This document shows positions 1 to 5,460 of a stretch of 5,460 bases of DNA, piece by piece; the first letter of the stretch is position 1, and every line of letters starts with the position of its first letter. The notes below the pieces were generated by a model, which was not told the origin of the DNA, did not search any database, and worked only from the letters and a program-made list of their open reading frames with translations. The stretch is from the NCBI GenBank assembly GCA_003457145.1, contig DMSR01000285.1, forward strand, positions 1 through 5,460, in the 5' to 3' direction. The position numbers were made by a program, and so were the translations under genes. This DNA is from Bacillus sp. (in: firmicutes). Its GTDB lineage: Bacteria > Bacillota > Bacilli > Bacillales > Cytobacillaceae.

Positions 1-1
1 C

Positions 2-1093
2 TTTGATATAACGGTAGCTTCCCAGATTATGGCTGTCCTTTGCCTTGCAAGCGATTTGAAGGATTTGAAACGCAGATTGGCGAAAATGGTTGTTGCGTAT
101 AATTTCGATAGACAGCCGGTAACGGTCGGCGACATGGGAGTAGAAGGAGCACTAACCCTTCTGCTTAAGGAAGCTGTCAAACCGAACCTTGTACAGACGA
201 TTGAGCATACACCAGCTTTGATTCACGGTGGCCCTTTTGCGAACATCGCCCATGGATGCAATAGTGTAATTGCTACAGAAGCTGCTTCCAAGCTTGCCGA
301 CTTTGTCGTCACTGAAGCGGGTTTCGGTGCAGACCTAGGTGCAGAGAAATTTCTTAACATAAAAGCTAGAAACGAAGGGATAGAGCCGGCGGCTGTAGTC
401 ATTGTGGCTACGATAAGGGCTCTTAAGATGCATGGCGGCATGAAAAAGACAGAGCTGGTTAACGAAGATATCCAAGCGTTAAAAGATGGGTTCGCGAACT
501 TGAAAAAACATGTCGAAACGATATCCAGCTTCGGACTGCCTTATATAGTTGCCATCAACAGGTTCATCACTGATACTGAGCTTGAAACGAATACTTTATT
601 GGAATTAAGTAATTCGGCAGGCATCCCTGCAGCTTTGACAGAAGTGTGGGAAAAAGGCGGAGCCGGAGGCATTGCTCTAGCAGAAAAACTGTTAGACGTG
701 ATTCAAAAGAGTCAAAACACGTTTGCCCATTTATATGATTTATCGGATTCTTTGGAGGTGAAGATCCAGACGATTGCCCGCAGGGTTTATGGAGCGGACG
801 GAGTGGAATTTTCACCAAAAGCGAAAAAACAGCTTATAGAATTTGAAAGCCATGGATGGGGTATGCTACCGGTTTGTATGGCAAAAACGCAATATTCTCT
901 ATCGGATGATCCACAGAAACTCGGAAGGCCTTCTGGTTTCACGATAACTGTGAGAGAATTGAAACCATCAGTTGGTGCAGGGTTTATTGTAGCGTTAACA
1001 GGCGAAGTGATGACTATGCCAGGCCTTCCAAAGCTTCCTGCTGCTCTCAATATGGACGTCGATGAAGACGGGAATGCTGTAGGCTTGTTTTAA
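2..1093 (+). CDS. fhs: Formate--tetrahydrofolate ligase, C-terminal part (5' end outside window)
   Basis: This enzyme makes 10-formyltetrahydrofolate from formate, tetrahydrofolate and ATP in the cytoplasm, feeding one-carbon units to purine and formyl-methionine synthesis. The frame is open from the first full codon at position 2 and begins with FDITVAS, a conserved internal block, so the ATG at 29 is an internal methionine and not the start. About 363 codons are present. The family is about 555-560 residues long, so roughly the first 195, including the N-terminal ATP-binding glycine-rich loop, lie upstream of the window. Other family blocks are [13 protein letters not shown] at fragment residues 76-88, the signature [12 protein letters not shown] at 135-146 (bases 404-439), and the C-terminal [12 protein letters not shown] followed by a normal ending in VGLF. 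There is no frameshift or internal stop. No clear intrinsic terminator follows, so readthrough into the next gene is possible. The family call is very secure. Confidence 0.97.
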   Translation, partial: FDITVASQIMAVLCLASDLKDLKRRLAKMVVAYNFDRQPVTVGDMGVEGALTLLLKEAVKPNLVQTIEHTPALIHGGPFANIAHGCNSVIATEAASKLADFVVTEAGFGADLGAEKFLNIKARNEGIEPAAVVIVATIRALKMHGGMKKTELVNEDIQALKDGFANLKKHVETISSFGLPYIVAINRFITDTELETNTLLELSNSAGIPAALTEVWEKGGAGGIALAEKLLDVIQKSQNTFAHLYDLSDSLEVKIQTIARRVYGADGVEFSPKAKKQLIEFESHGWGMLPVCMAKTQYSLSDDPQKLGRPSGFTITVRELKPSVGAGFIVALTGEVMTMPGLPKLPAALNMDVDEDGNAVGLF

Positions 1094-1160
1094 GGCTCTT
1101 TTCGAGGAACCTTCTGAACTGTGAAACAAGCAAAACTCGTAAATTTCCAGAAGCCGATTT

Positions 1161-1189
1161 TTAACAGCAACAAAGTTTGCGAGTATAGG
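1161..1189 (+). promoter_or_regulatory. Candidate sigma-A promoter for the hypothetical gene
   Basis: TTAACA (1161-1166, 5 of 6 matches to the -35 consensus) is followed after 17 bases by TATAGG (1184-1189, 4 of 6 matches to the -10 consensus). The spacing is ideal. The caveat is that transcription would start around 1195-1197, inside the ribosome binding site at 1194-1199. The message would then lack part of that site, so the promoter may be fortuitous or its start may lie a few bases earlier than usual. Confidence 0.28.
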
Positions 1190-1193
1190 AACA

Positions 1194-1199
1194 AGGAGG
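1194..1199 (+). promoter_or_regulatory. Ribosome binding site that decides the TTG start at 1208
   Basis: AGGAGG is a perfect core match to the anti-Shine-Dalgarno sequence. It lies 8 bases before an in-frame TTG (1208-1210), the usual spacing for Bacillus. It lies inside the longer frame that opens at GTG 1121, and is the main reason to place translation initiation at 1208. Confidence 0.75.
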
Positions 1200-1207
1200 G
1201 TTCGTTT

Positions 1208-1741
1208 TTGTTTGATCCCACAGCATTTGAAAATATCAAAGTGGTAATTGAAGGCGAGATTTACGACAGGGATTTAAGTGGAGAAATTGTCGTAATTGAT
1301 CGTAATGATTGGATTAATACTGCTAAGCTATCTCGTGAATATGAAATCTCATTTAGCCTTCCAGCTGTTGGACCTTCTGGTTTATATGCAACAATGACTC
1401 TCGAAGCTGGAATTGAAAACCTGTCAGCTGAACTTTTGAATAAGGATACTGCACAGCATTTAGCTGGCTGCATGGTTAATATCCACTTTTCGATGCTGCA
1501 TCGAAACGATTCAAGTGTATTCATGGCAATTCAAAAAGTACTTGAAGATATATGGGGCATGGACCGGGCGATTAATCAAATCGCCCACATCACTCCACTT
1601 GCAAACAGCCCGGAAGTTAATAATATATCAACAATTGCTTTTAATCGCCTTGTTTACGAAGACCAAATAGATGACCTTGCAGAAATGATCAATTACATGA
1701 TTACATCGCTCGAGAAGCTAAGTGTTTCTGTTTCAAAATAA
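1208..1741 (+). CDS. Conserved-looking hypothetical protein, about 177 aa, TTG start
   Basis: I do not recognise this protein. I prefer the TTG at 1208 as start because a perfect AGGAGG (1194-1199) sits 8 bases upstream. The same frame also opens from a GTG at 1121, which would add 29 residues, but only a weak GAGGA 12 bases away precedes it. The TTG product starts MFDPTAFENIKVV. Its first half looks like alternating beta strands (VVIEGEIYD, GEIVVIDRND, YEISFSLP, LYATMTLEAG). The second half looks helical, ending in an acidic and then Ser/Val/Lys-rich tail. I see no signal peptide, membrane segment, metal-binding cluster or nucleotide-binding motif, and only one cysteine (in LAGCMVN), so it is probably a soluble cytoplasmic protein. 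It ends in a tandem TAA TAA and is followed by a terminator. It lies 114 bases after fhs in the same orientation, but its content gives no link to folate metabolism. That it is a real gene is well supported by length, ribosome site and terminator; its function is unknown. Confidence 0.82.
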   Translation: MFDPTAFENIKVVIEGEIYDRDLSGEIVVIDRNDWINTAKLSREYEISFSLPAVGPSGLYATMTLEAGIENLSAELLNKDTAQHLAGCMVNIHFSMLHRNDSSVFMAIQKVLEDIWGMDRAINQIAHITPLANSPEVNNISTIAFNRLVYEDQIDDLAEMINYMITSLEKLSVSVSK

Positions 1742-1761
1742 TAAAACCATACTCTAAATAG

Positions 1762-1790
1762 ATTCCTGCCATACAGGCAGGAATTTCTCT
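1762..1790 (+). terminator. Intrinsic terminator after the hypothetical gene
   Basis: A perfect 9-base-pair stem is formed by ATTCCTGCC (1762-1770) and GGCAGGAAT (1776-1784) around a 5-base loop. It is followed by a pyrimidine-rich, imperfect T-tract (TTCTCTATTGTT). It begins 21 bases after the TAA at 1739-1741. The broken T-tract suggests termination that is less than complete. Confidence 0.75.
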
Positions 1791-1854
1791 ATTGTTGTCA
1801 GAATACTCTATTAATGATTGACTTTAGAAATTTTGCGAAAATGGGGGAGAGAAT

Positions 1855-2703
1855 TTGAAAAAAATCGCCTGGGTTACCGATAGCACAGCCTATCTGGATG
1901 AGGAATTAAAAAACCATCCTGATGTATATCAAGTTCCGATGACAATTGTATTGGATGACGTCGAATATTTGGATGGGAAGGATTTGACAGCAGACGAGTT
2001 GTATAGAAAGCTAAAATCCTTGAAAACTCCTCCTAAGACATCGCAGCCGCCAGTAGGAGTCTTTTTAGAGTTGTATGAACAGCTGCAAAAAGAATATGAA
2101 ATGGTTTTTGCCGTCCTTGTTTCTGCTAAGCTGAGCGGTACAGTTGCTTCAAGTGTCCAAGCTTCCCAATCGATTGATTTGCCCGTGATTACCTTCGACT
2201 CAAAGCTTTTGACGTACCCGCTTACATCCCTTTTAAAAAAGGGGATTGCACTGGCAGAACAAGGAAATGGAGTTGAAGAAATCAAGGATAAGCTGGAAAT
2301 CATGCGCGATTCCAATGAAACATACGTAATGATTGGCAGCCTCGAACAGCTTCATCGAAGCGGACGAATGTCAGGAGCGCAATTTTATCTTGGCAGCATG
2401 CTGAGCATCAAACCGATTGTCAGTATCGAAAATGGTGGTTTAGAGCCAAAAGAAAAGGTTCGAAGTGATAAAAAAGCGAGAGAGAAAATATTTGATTATT
2501 TAAGAGCGTCACATGAGAAGAACGGGGTAAAGGAAGTGTATATTCTCTATGGCCTGCATAAAGAAGTGGCTGACGAGTGGCAATCACTGCTAGAGAAGGA
2601 TTTTCAAGATATCAAGTTCAGCAGCTGTCCGATAGGTGCAGTAATCGGGGTCCATGCGGGAGAACATACAATCGGGATTAGCTGGAATAATACAGAAGTT
2701 TAA
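1855..2703 (+). CDS. DegV family protein (FakB-like fatty-acid-binding protein)
   Basis: DegV proteins bind a long-chain fatty acid. FakB members present it to the kinase FakA, giving acyl-phosphate for phospholipid synthesis. The 282-residue length is normal for the family. Visible motifs are the N-terminal VTDSTAYL (residues 7-14), TSQP (62-65), SAKLSGT (90-96), a second-domain entry block LEQLHRSGRM (163-172), KPIVSIENG and KVRS (186-204), and the C-terminal GAVIGVHAGEHTIG (261-274). T62, S94 and H267 sit where FakB proteins contact the fatty-acid carboxylate. The usual C-terminal GPG-type loop is replaced by GEH. The start is TTG, with GGGGGAG (1843-1849) 5 bases upstream. Length and opening sequence suggest the YitS-like branch of Bacillus DegV proteins, but I cannot assign a paralogue. 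No fakA is nearby, as is common, and terminators on both sides point to a single-gene unit. The family is secure; fatty-acid specificity is unknown. Confidence 0.93.
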   Translation: MKKIAWVTDSTAYLDEELKNHPDVYQVPMTIVLDDVEYLDGKDLTADELYRKLKSLKTPPKTSQPPVGVFLELYEQLQKEYEMVFAVLVSAKLSGTVASSVQASQSIDLPVITFDSKLLTYPLTSLLKKGIALAEQGNGVEEIKDKLEIMRDSNETYVMIGSLEQLHRSGRMSGAQFYLGSMLSIKPIVSIENGGLEPKEKVRSDKKAREKIFDYLRASHEKNGVKEVYILYGLHKEVADEWQSLLEKDFQDIKFSSCPIGAVIGVHAGEHTIGISWNNTEV

Positions 2704-2732
2704 GTGCCAGTCATGTTGGCACTTTTTCTTTT
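2702..2732 (+). terminator. Strong intrinsic terminator overlapping the DegV-family stop codon
   Basis: AAGTGCCA (2702-2709) pairs perfectly with TGGCACTT (2717-2724) around a 7-base loop. It runs into a T-rich tail (TTTTTCTTTT from 2723). The last two bases of the TAA stop (2701-2703) are the first bases of the stem, so the 3' untranslated region is almost nil. Confidence 0.88.
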
Positions 2733-2767
2733 GGCGATACTCTTCTAACCCTTTGCTGATTATGAAC

Positions 2768-2798
2768 TCGACATAAAAATCTTAAGTAGGAATTAAAT
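2768..2798 (+). promoter_or_regulatory. Candidate distal promoter for the HD hydrolase/yfmR operon
   Basis: TCGACA (2768-2773) matches 5 of 6 bases of the -35 consensus. The best -10 is TTAAAT (2793-2798, 4 of 6), but the 19-base spacer is longer than ideal. It is downstream of the DegV terminator and upstream of the operon, so the position is right. It would give a leader of roughly 85 bases. Confidence 0.25.
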
Positions 2799-2833
2799 AA
2801 TCTTTGCGAAAACAGGATTTGGATAAATGGATA

Positions 2834-2865
2834 GTTACAGATAAAGCTGTTCAATATGTTAAAAT
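2834..2865 (+). promoter_or_regulatory. Candidate extended -10 promoter for the HD hydrolase/yfmR operon
   Basis: TAAAAT (2860-2865) matches 5 of 6 bases of the -10 consensus. It is preceded by TG one base upstream (2857-2858), an extended -10 element, which is common in Bacillus. The only -35-like sequence is GTTACA (2834-2839) with a 20-base spacer, so the extended -10 would have to carry recognition. Transcription would start near 2872, leaving about 20 bases of leader that include the ribosome binding site GAAGGTG at 2881-2887. Confidence 0.4.
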
Positions 2866-2891
2866 AATCTCCGTAGGAAAGAAGGTGCAAA

Positions 2892-3536
2892 ATGAGAGAA
2901 AAGATAGAAGCGGCAGAGGCGTTTGTCAAAAATGCGCTCGGAAATGATTTTTCCGGACATGACTGGCATCATATTGATCGAGTCAGAAAGAACGCCAGCC
3001 TCATTTGGAGCGAAGAACAGAAGGGTGATTGGTTTGTTATTGAAATGGCCGCCCTGCTACATGATATACCTGATGAAAAATTGAATGATACAGAGGAAGC
3101 TGGATGGGTGAGGTTAACTTCATTCCTGGAGTCTCTTCAGCTAGACCATGATATAGCCGGAAAAATAATGGATTGTATCGAAACGGTCTCCTTTAAGGGA
3201 GGACGGGTCATCAATCTTGCCAGCATCGAGGCTGAGATTGTTCAGGATGCTGATCGTCTTGATGCCCTGGGAGCTATCGGGATTGCAAGGACGTTTGCTT
3301 ACGGGGGCAAGAAGGGACATCCTATTTTCGATCCTGCCCTTTCTGTACGGGAAGAGATGACAATAGAAGAATATCGGTCAGGAAATAGTTCTTCAATCAA
3401 TCATTTTTATGAAAAGCTATTAAAGCTTAAGGATAAAATGAATACTGCTCATGCAAAGAAGCTTGCAGAGGAGAGGCATGAATTCATGGAAAGTTTCCTC
3501 GCACAATTTTACAATGAATGGAATGGTAAGGCATGA
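2892..3536 (+). CDS. HD-domain metal-dependent phosphohydrolase (YpgQ/YedJ-type)
   Basis: This is a 214-residue soluble protein of the HD superfamily. The metal-binding pattern is clear: HDWHHIDRV (residues 23-31, H27 the likely first ligand), LLHDIPDEKL (55-64, with the HD pair H57-D58) and QDADRLDALGAIGIAR (118-133, with D119 as the closing aspartate). The last block, followed by FAYGGKKG, is typical of the COG1418-type group that includes E. coli YedJ and B. subtilis YpgQ. YpgQ has been described as a metal-dependent (deoxy)nucleoside triphosphate pyrophosphohydrolase; that activity is inferred here from family. The ATG start has GAAGGTG (2881-2887) 4 bases upstream, and the protein begins with a helix as in relatives. 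Its TGA is within a few bases of the start of the ABC-F gene, so the two are almost certainly co-transcribed and translationally coupled. The family call is strong, the substrate is not established, and this may be an orthologue of ypgQ. Confidence 0.92.
   Translation: MREKIEAAEAFVKNALGNDFSGHDWHHIDRVRKNASLIWSEEQKGDWFVIEMAALLHDIPDEKLNDTEEAGWVRLTSFLESLQLDHDIAGKIMDCIETVSFKGGRVINLASIEAEIVQDADRLDALGAIGIARTFAYGGKKGHPIFDPALSVREEMTIEEYRSGNSSSINHFYEKLLKLKDKMNTAHAKKLAEERHEFMESFLAQFYNEWNGKA
3525..3531 (+). promoter_or_regulatory. Ribosome binding site choosing the ABC-F start at 3539
   Basis: GGTAAGG lies inside the end of the HD hydrolase gene. It is 7 bases before the ATG at 3539 but only 1 base before the ATG at 3533. 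The spacing therefore favours 3539, which lies two bases beyond the upstream TGA (3534-3536). Ribosomes finishing the hydrolase could reinitiate directly. Confidence 0.6.
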
Positions 3537-3538
3537 AG

Positions 3539-5416
3539 ATGATCACGATTGAAAACGTAACTAAAACATACGGTGAAAAAGAATTGTTCAATGGGATTTC
3601 CTTTACAATTGGAGAGCGTGAAAGAGTAGGGCTGATAGGTGTCAATGGAACGGGAAAATCCTCTTTGCTCAAAATTGTGGCCGGTATCGACCAGCCTGAT
3701 TCAGGGGATATAAGTTATCCAAAAGACTATAAAATCTCGTTCCTGTCCCAGCAGCCAGAAATGGATCCGGACCGTAATGTGCTTGATCAAGTCTTCAGTG
3801 GGGAGGCGCCAATCTTAAAGTTAATGAGAGATTATGAAACGGTCCTTGGAGAATTAAGCAGCAATCCAGATGATACGGGGCTGCAGGAAATGCTCTATGA
3901 GTTGCAAAGAAGGATGGACAGTTCGGATGGCTGGGATGCGAATACAGCAGCAAAGTCTATTTTGATGCAGCTTGGAGTCTCGGATTTCAGCAGAAAAATG
4001 CATGAGCTTTCTGGAGGACAGAAGAAGCGTGTTGCACTTGCTCAAGTTTTAATAGAGTCTCCTGATTTGTTGATCCTTGATGAACCAACAAACCATCTCG
4101 ATTATGAAACGGTAAAATGGCTGGAGGATTTTCTATCGAGGTACTCAGGATCCCTTTTGCTGGTGACCCATGATCGTTATTTTCTTGACCGGGTGACGAA
4201 CAGGATGTTTGAACTTGATGGAGGAGCGTTATACAGCTACAAAGGTAATTACGCCAGTTTCCTTGAGGCAAAGGCAATCAGAGAAGAAAATGAAGCAGCA
4301 ACTCTTGAAAAAAAGCAGAATCTATTCAGGCAGGAACTTGAGTGGATACGCAGGGGAGCCAAGGCAAGGACCACTAAACAAAAAGCCAGGATCCAACGTT
4401 TTGATCAGCTCGATCAAGAAGTTTCCTCTGTTAAATCTTCAGAAAAGCTGGAAATTACCTTGAGTGGAAGCAGACTTGGAAAACAAGTGCTCGAATTGAA
4501 AGATGCCTGCAAGTATTATGATGGCAAAATCATTCTTGATCATTTTGATTTGCTGATCAAACCTGGTGACAGGCTGGGAATCATTGGACGGAATGGAACA
4601 GGGAAATCAACCTTATTAAACATTCTATCTGGAAAAGCCCTACTTGATTCTGGTGAGTTCATTACAGGTCAAACGGTTAAAATTGCCTACTATACCCAGG
4701 AAAATGAAGACATGGATGAGAACAAGCGGACGATCGAATATTTGAAGGAAACAGCACAGGTTGTCAATACTACGGATGGCAAAACGATATCAGCCGCTCA
4801 AATGCTGGAACGATTCTTATTTCCTCCGTATTCACATGGCACACCGATCAGGAAGCTGTCCGGCGGAGAAAAACGCAGGTTATATCTGTTAAAGCTTTTG
4901 ATGGAAGAACCCAATGTGCTTCTGCTGGATGAGCCGACAAATGATCTGGACACTCAAACATTAACAGTATTAGAAGACTATCTAGATGACTTTCCGGGTG
5001 TTGTAGTGACCGTTTCCCATGATCGCTACTTCCTTGATACGGTAGTTGACCAACTGCTGGACCTTGAAGGTGATGGCAGGACGGCACTGTACTTTGGTAA
5101 TTATACCGATTATCTGGAGAAGCGTCCTCGAATGGCAGAGGATATCACCACACCAAAAAAGGAAAAAGCAGAACCAGCCGAAAAGCAGAAGAAAAAGAAA
5201 ATGACTTTCAAGGAGAAAAAAGAATGGTCAGAAATAGACGGAAAAATCGCTGAAACAGAAAATCACCTAGAAGCAATCCAAATGGAGATGGCAAACATCG
5301 GTAGTGATTTTGAAAAAGGGCAGACTTTGATGAAGAAAGAAGCTGAACTTAATGACCAGCTCGAGCAATTGATTGAAAGATGGAGCTATTTAGGAGAATT
5401 AGCCGAAAATGAGTAA
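3539..5416 (+). CDS. yfmR: ABC-F family ATPase, YfmR-like ribosome-associated translation factor
   Basis: This soluble protein has two ATP-binding cassettes and no membrane domain. From the ATG at 3539 it has 625 residues; an ATG at 3533, overlapping the upstream stop as ATGA, would give 627, about the length of B. subtilis YfmR (629). In 625-residue numbering, cassette 1 has Walker A GVNGTGKSS (34-42), LSGGQ (157-161), Walker B ILDEPTNHLD (179-188) and H-loop THDRYF. The inter-cassette linker (about 243-313) carries WIRRGAKARTTKQKARI (269-285), the ribosome-contacting hallmark of this group. Cassette 2 has GRNGTGKST (350-358), LSGGE (440-444), LLLDEPTNDLD (461-471) and SHDRYF. A lysine-rich segment (539-561) then leads into a C-terminal coiled coil, as in YfmR and Uup. 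All catalytic residues are intact. B. subtilis YfmR acts at the ribosome and, with EF-P, relieves stalling at proline-rich stretches. The sequence resembles the housekeeping subfamily, not antibiotic-resistance ABC-F proteins. It is the second gene of an operon ending in a terminator. Confidence 0.95.
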   Translation: MITIENVTKTYGEKELFNGISFTIGERERVGLIGVNGTGKSSLLKIVAGIDQPDSGDISYPKDYKISFLSQQPEMDPDRNVLDQVFSGEAPILKLMRDYETVLGELSSNPDDTGLQEMLYELQRRMDSSDGWDANTAAKSILMQLGVSDFSRKMHELSGGQKKRVALAQVLIESPDLLILDEPTNHLDYETVKWLEDFLSRYSGSLLLVTHDRYFLDRVTNRMFELDGGALYSYKGNYASFLEAKAIREENEAATLEKKQNLFRQELEWIRRGAKARTTKQKARIQRFDQLDQEVSSVKSSEKLEITLSGSRLGKQVLELKDACKYYDGKIILDHFDLLIKPGDRLGIIGRNGTGKSTLLNILSGKALLDSGEFITGQTVKIAYYTQENEDMDENKRTIEYLKETAQVVNTTDGKTISAAQMLERFLFPPYSHGTPIRKLSGGEKRRLYLLKLLMEEPNVLLLDEPTNDLDTQTLTVLEDYLDDFPGVVVTVSHDRYFLDTVVDQLLDLEGDGRTALYFGNYTDYLEKRPRMAEDITTPKKEKAEPAEKQKKKKMTFKEKKEWSEIDGKIAETENHLEAIQMEMANIGSDFEKGQTLMKKEAELNDQLEQLIERWSYLGELAENE

Positions 5417-5447
5417 AGGCCTGAGTTTCAGGCCTCTTTTTTATTGT
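5417..5447 (+). terminator. Intrinsic terminator after yfmR
   Basis: AGGCCTGA (5417-5424) pairs perfectly with TCAGGCCT (5428-5435) around a tight 3-base loop. It is followed by C and six Ts (5437-5442). The stem starts at the base immediately after the TAA stop (5414-5416). It closes the two-gene operon. Confidence 0.9.
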
Positions 5448-5460
5448 TTAGGAATTTATA

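Noticed and set aside
29..1093. Treating the ATG at 29 as the start of a 354-residue protein
   Set aside because: The frame is open to the window edge, and the codons before 29 encode FDITVASQI, a conserved internal block of formate--tetrahydrofolate ligase.
1818..1846. Sigma-A promoter for the DegV gene based on TTGACT at 1818-1823
   Set aside because: The -35 matches 5 of 6 bases, but at 16-18 bases downstream there is only ATGGGGG, no -10. The GAAAAT at 1837-1842 would leave a 13-base spacer, which is too short.
1841..1858. A five-codon leader frame (ATG at 1841, TGA at 1856-1858) overlapping the DegV TTG start
   Set aside because: It has no ribosome binding site of its own, and its codons are simply the DegV ribosome site read as protein.
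1929..2315. A 128-residue open frame on the minus strand inside the DegV gene
   Set aside because: It lies wholly antisense to a well-supported gene, is serine-rich shadow sequence, and resembles no family.
2711..2929. A 72-residue minus-strand frame covering the spacer before the HD hydrolase
   Set aside because: It begins inside the hydrolase coding sequence, overlaps its promoter region and the DegV terminator, and has no recognisable content.
3987..4277. Open frames on both strands inside yfmR (for example 3987-4277 minus and 4209-4463 plus)
   Set aside because: They are shadows of the conserved ABC-F frame; their sequences show no domains and no independent ribosome sites.
3539..5416. 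Antibiotic-resistance ABC-F (Vga/Msr/Lsa-like) protein
   Set aside because: The linker motif, the C-terminal lysine-rich coiled coil and the close match to YfmR indicate the housekeeping translation-factor group. No resistance-type leader or attenuator precedes it.
1..5460. A novel defence, mobile or CRISPR-like system
   Set aside because: There are no direct-repeat arrays, transposase or integrase genes, long inverted repeats, tRNA or compositional breaks. All but one gene belong to common housekeeping families.

Overview
The window looks like chromosomal core sequence from a low-GC Gram-positive bacterium, most likely a member of the Bacillaceae. The evidence is the A+T-rich composition, the purine-rich Shine-Dalgarno sites, two probable TTG starts, compact stem-loop/T-tract terminators, and proteins that read like Bacillus housekeeping families. 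The presence of fhs argues against B. subtilis 168 itself, which to my knowledge lacks it. All genes are on the + strand, and no intergenic stretch exceeds 300 bases.

Layout. Positions 2-1093 hold the C-terminal two thirds of formate--tetrahydrofolate ligase (Fhs), whose 5' end lies outside the window. Next comes a small, unrecognised soluble protein, most likely 1208-1741 from a TTG codon behind a perfect AGGAGG. It is closed by a tandem stop and a stem-loop terminator. Positions 1855-2703 encode a complete DegV-family (FakB-like, fatty-acid-binding) protein, whose stop codon is built into the stem of a strong terminator. After a 188-base spacer with candidate promoters there is a two-gene operon. 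Its first gene is an HD-domain metal-dependent phosphohydrolase of the YpgQ/YedJ type (2892-3536). Its second is a full-length ABC-F ATPase closely resembling B. subtilis YfmR (about 3539-5416). The two genes touch or overlap by a few bases, and the operon ends in a good terminator at 5417.

Functional reading. The genes cover one-carbon metabolism (Fhs), membrane-lipid precursor handling (the DegV protein), nucleotide pool housekeeping (HD hydrolase) and translation (YfmR). Only the last two are arranged so that shared expression is nearly certain. The others appear to be separate transcription units. I found no mobile element, CRISPR array, RNA gene, phage gene or defence system. The points most worth following up are the HD hydrolase/YfmR coupling, the uncharacterised protein downstream of fhs, the non-standard C-terminal loop of the DegV protein, and a short motif that recurs upstream of three gene starts.
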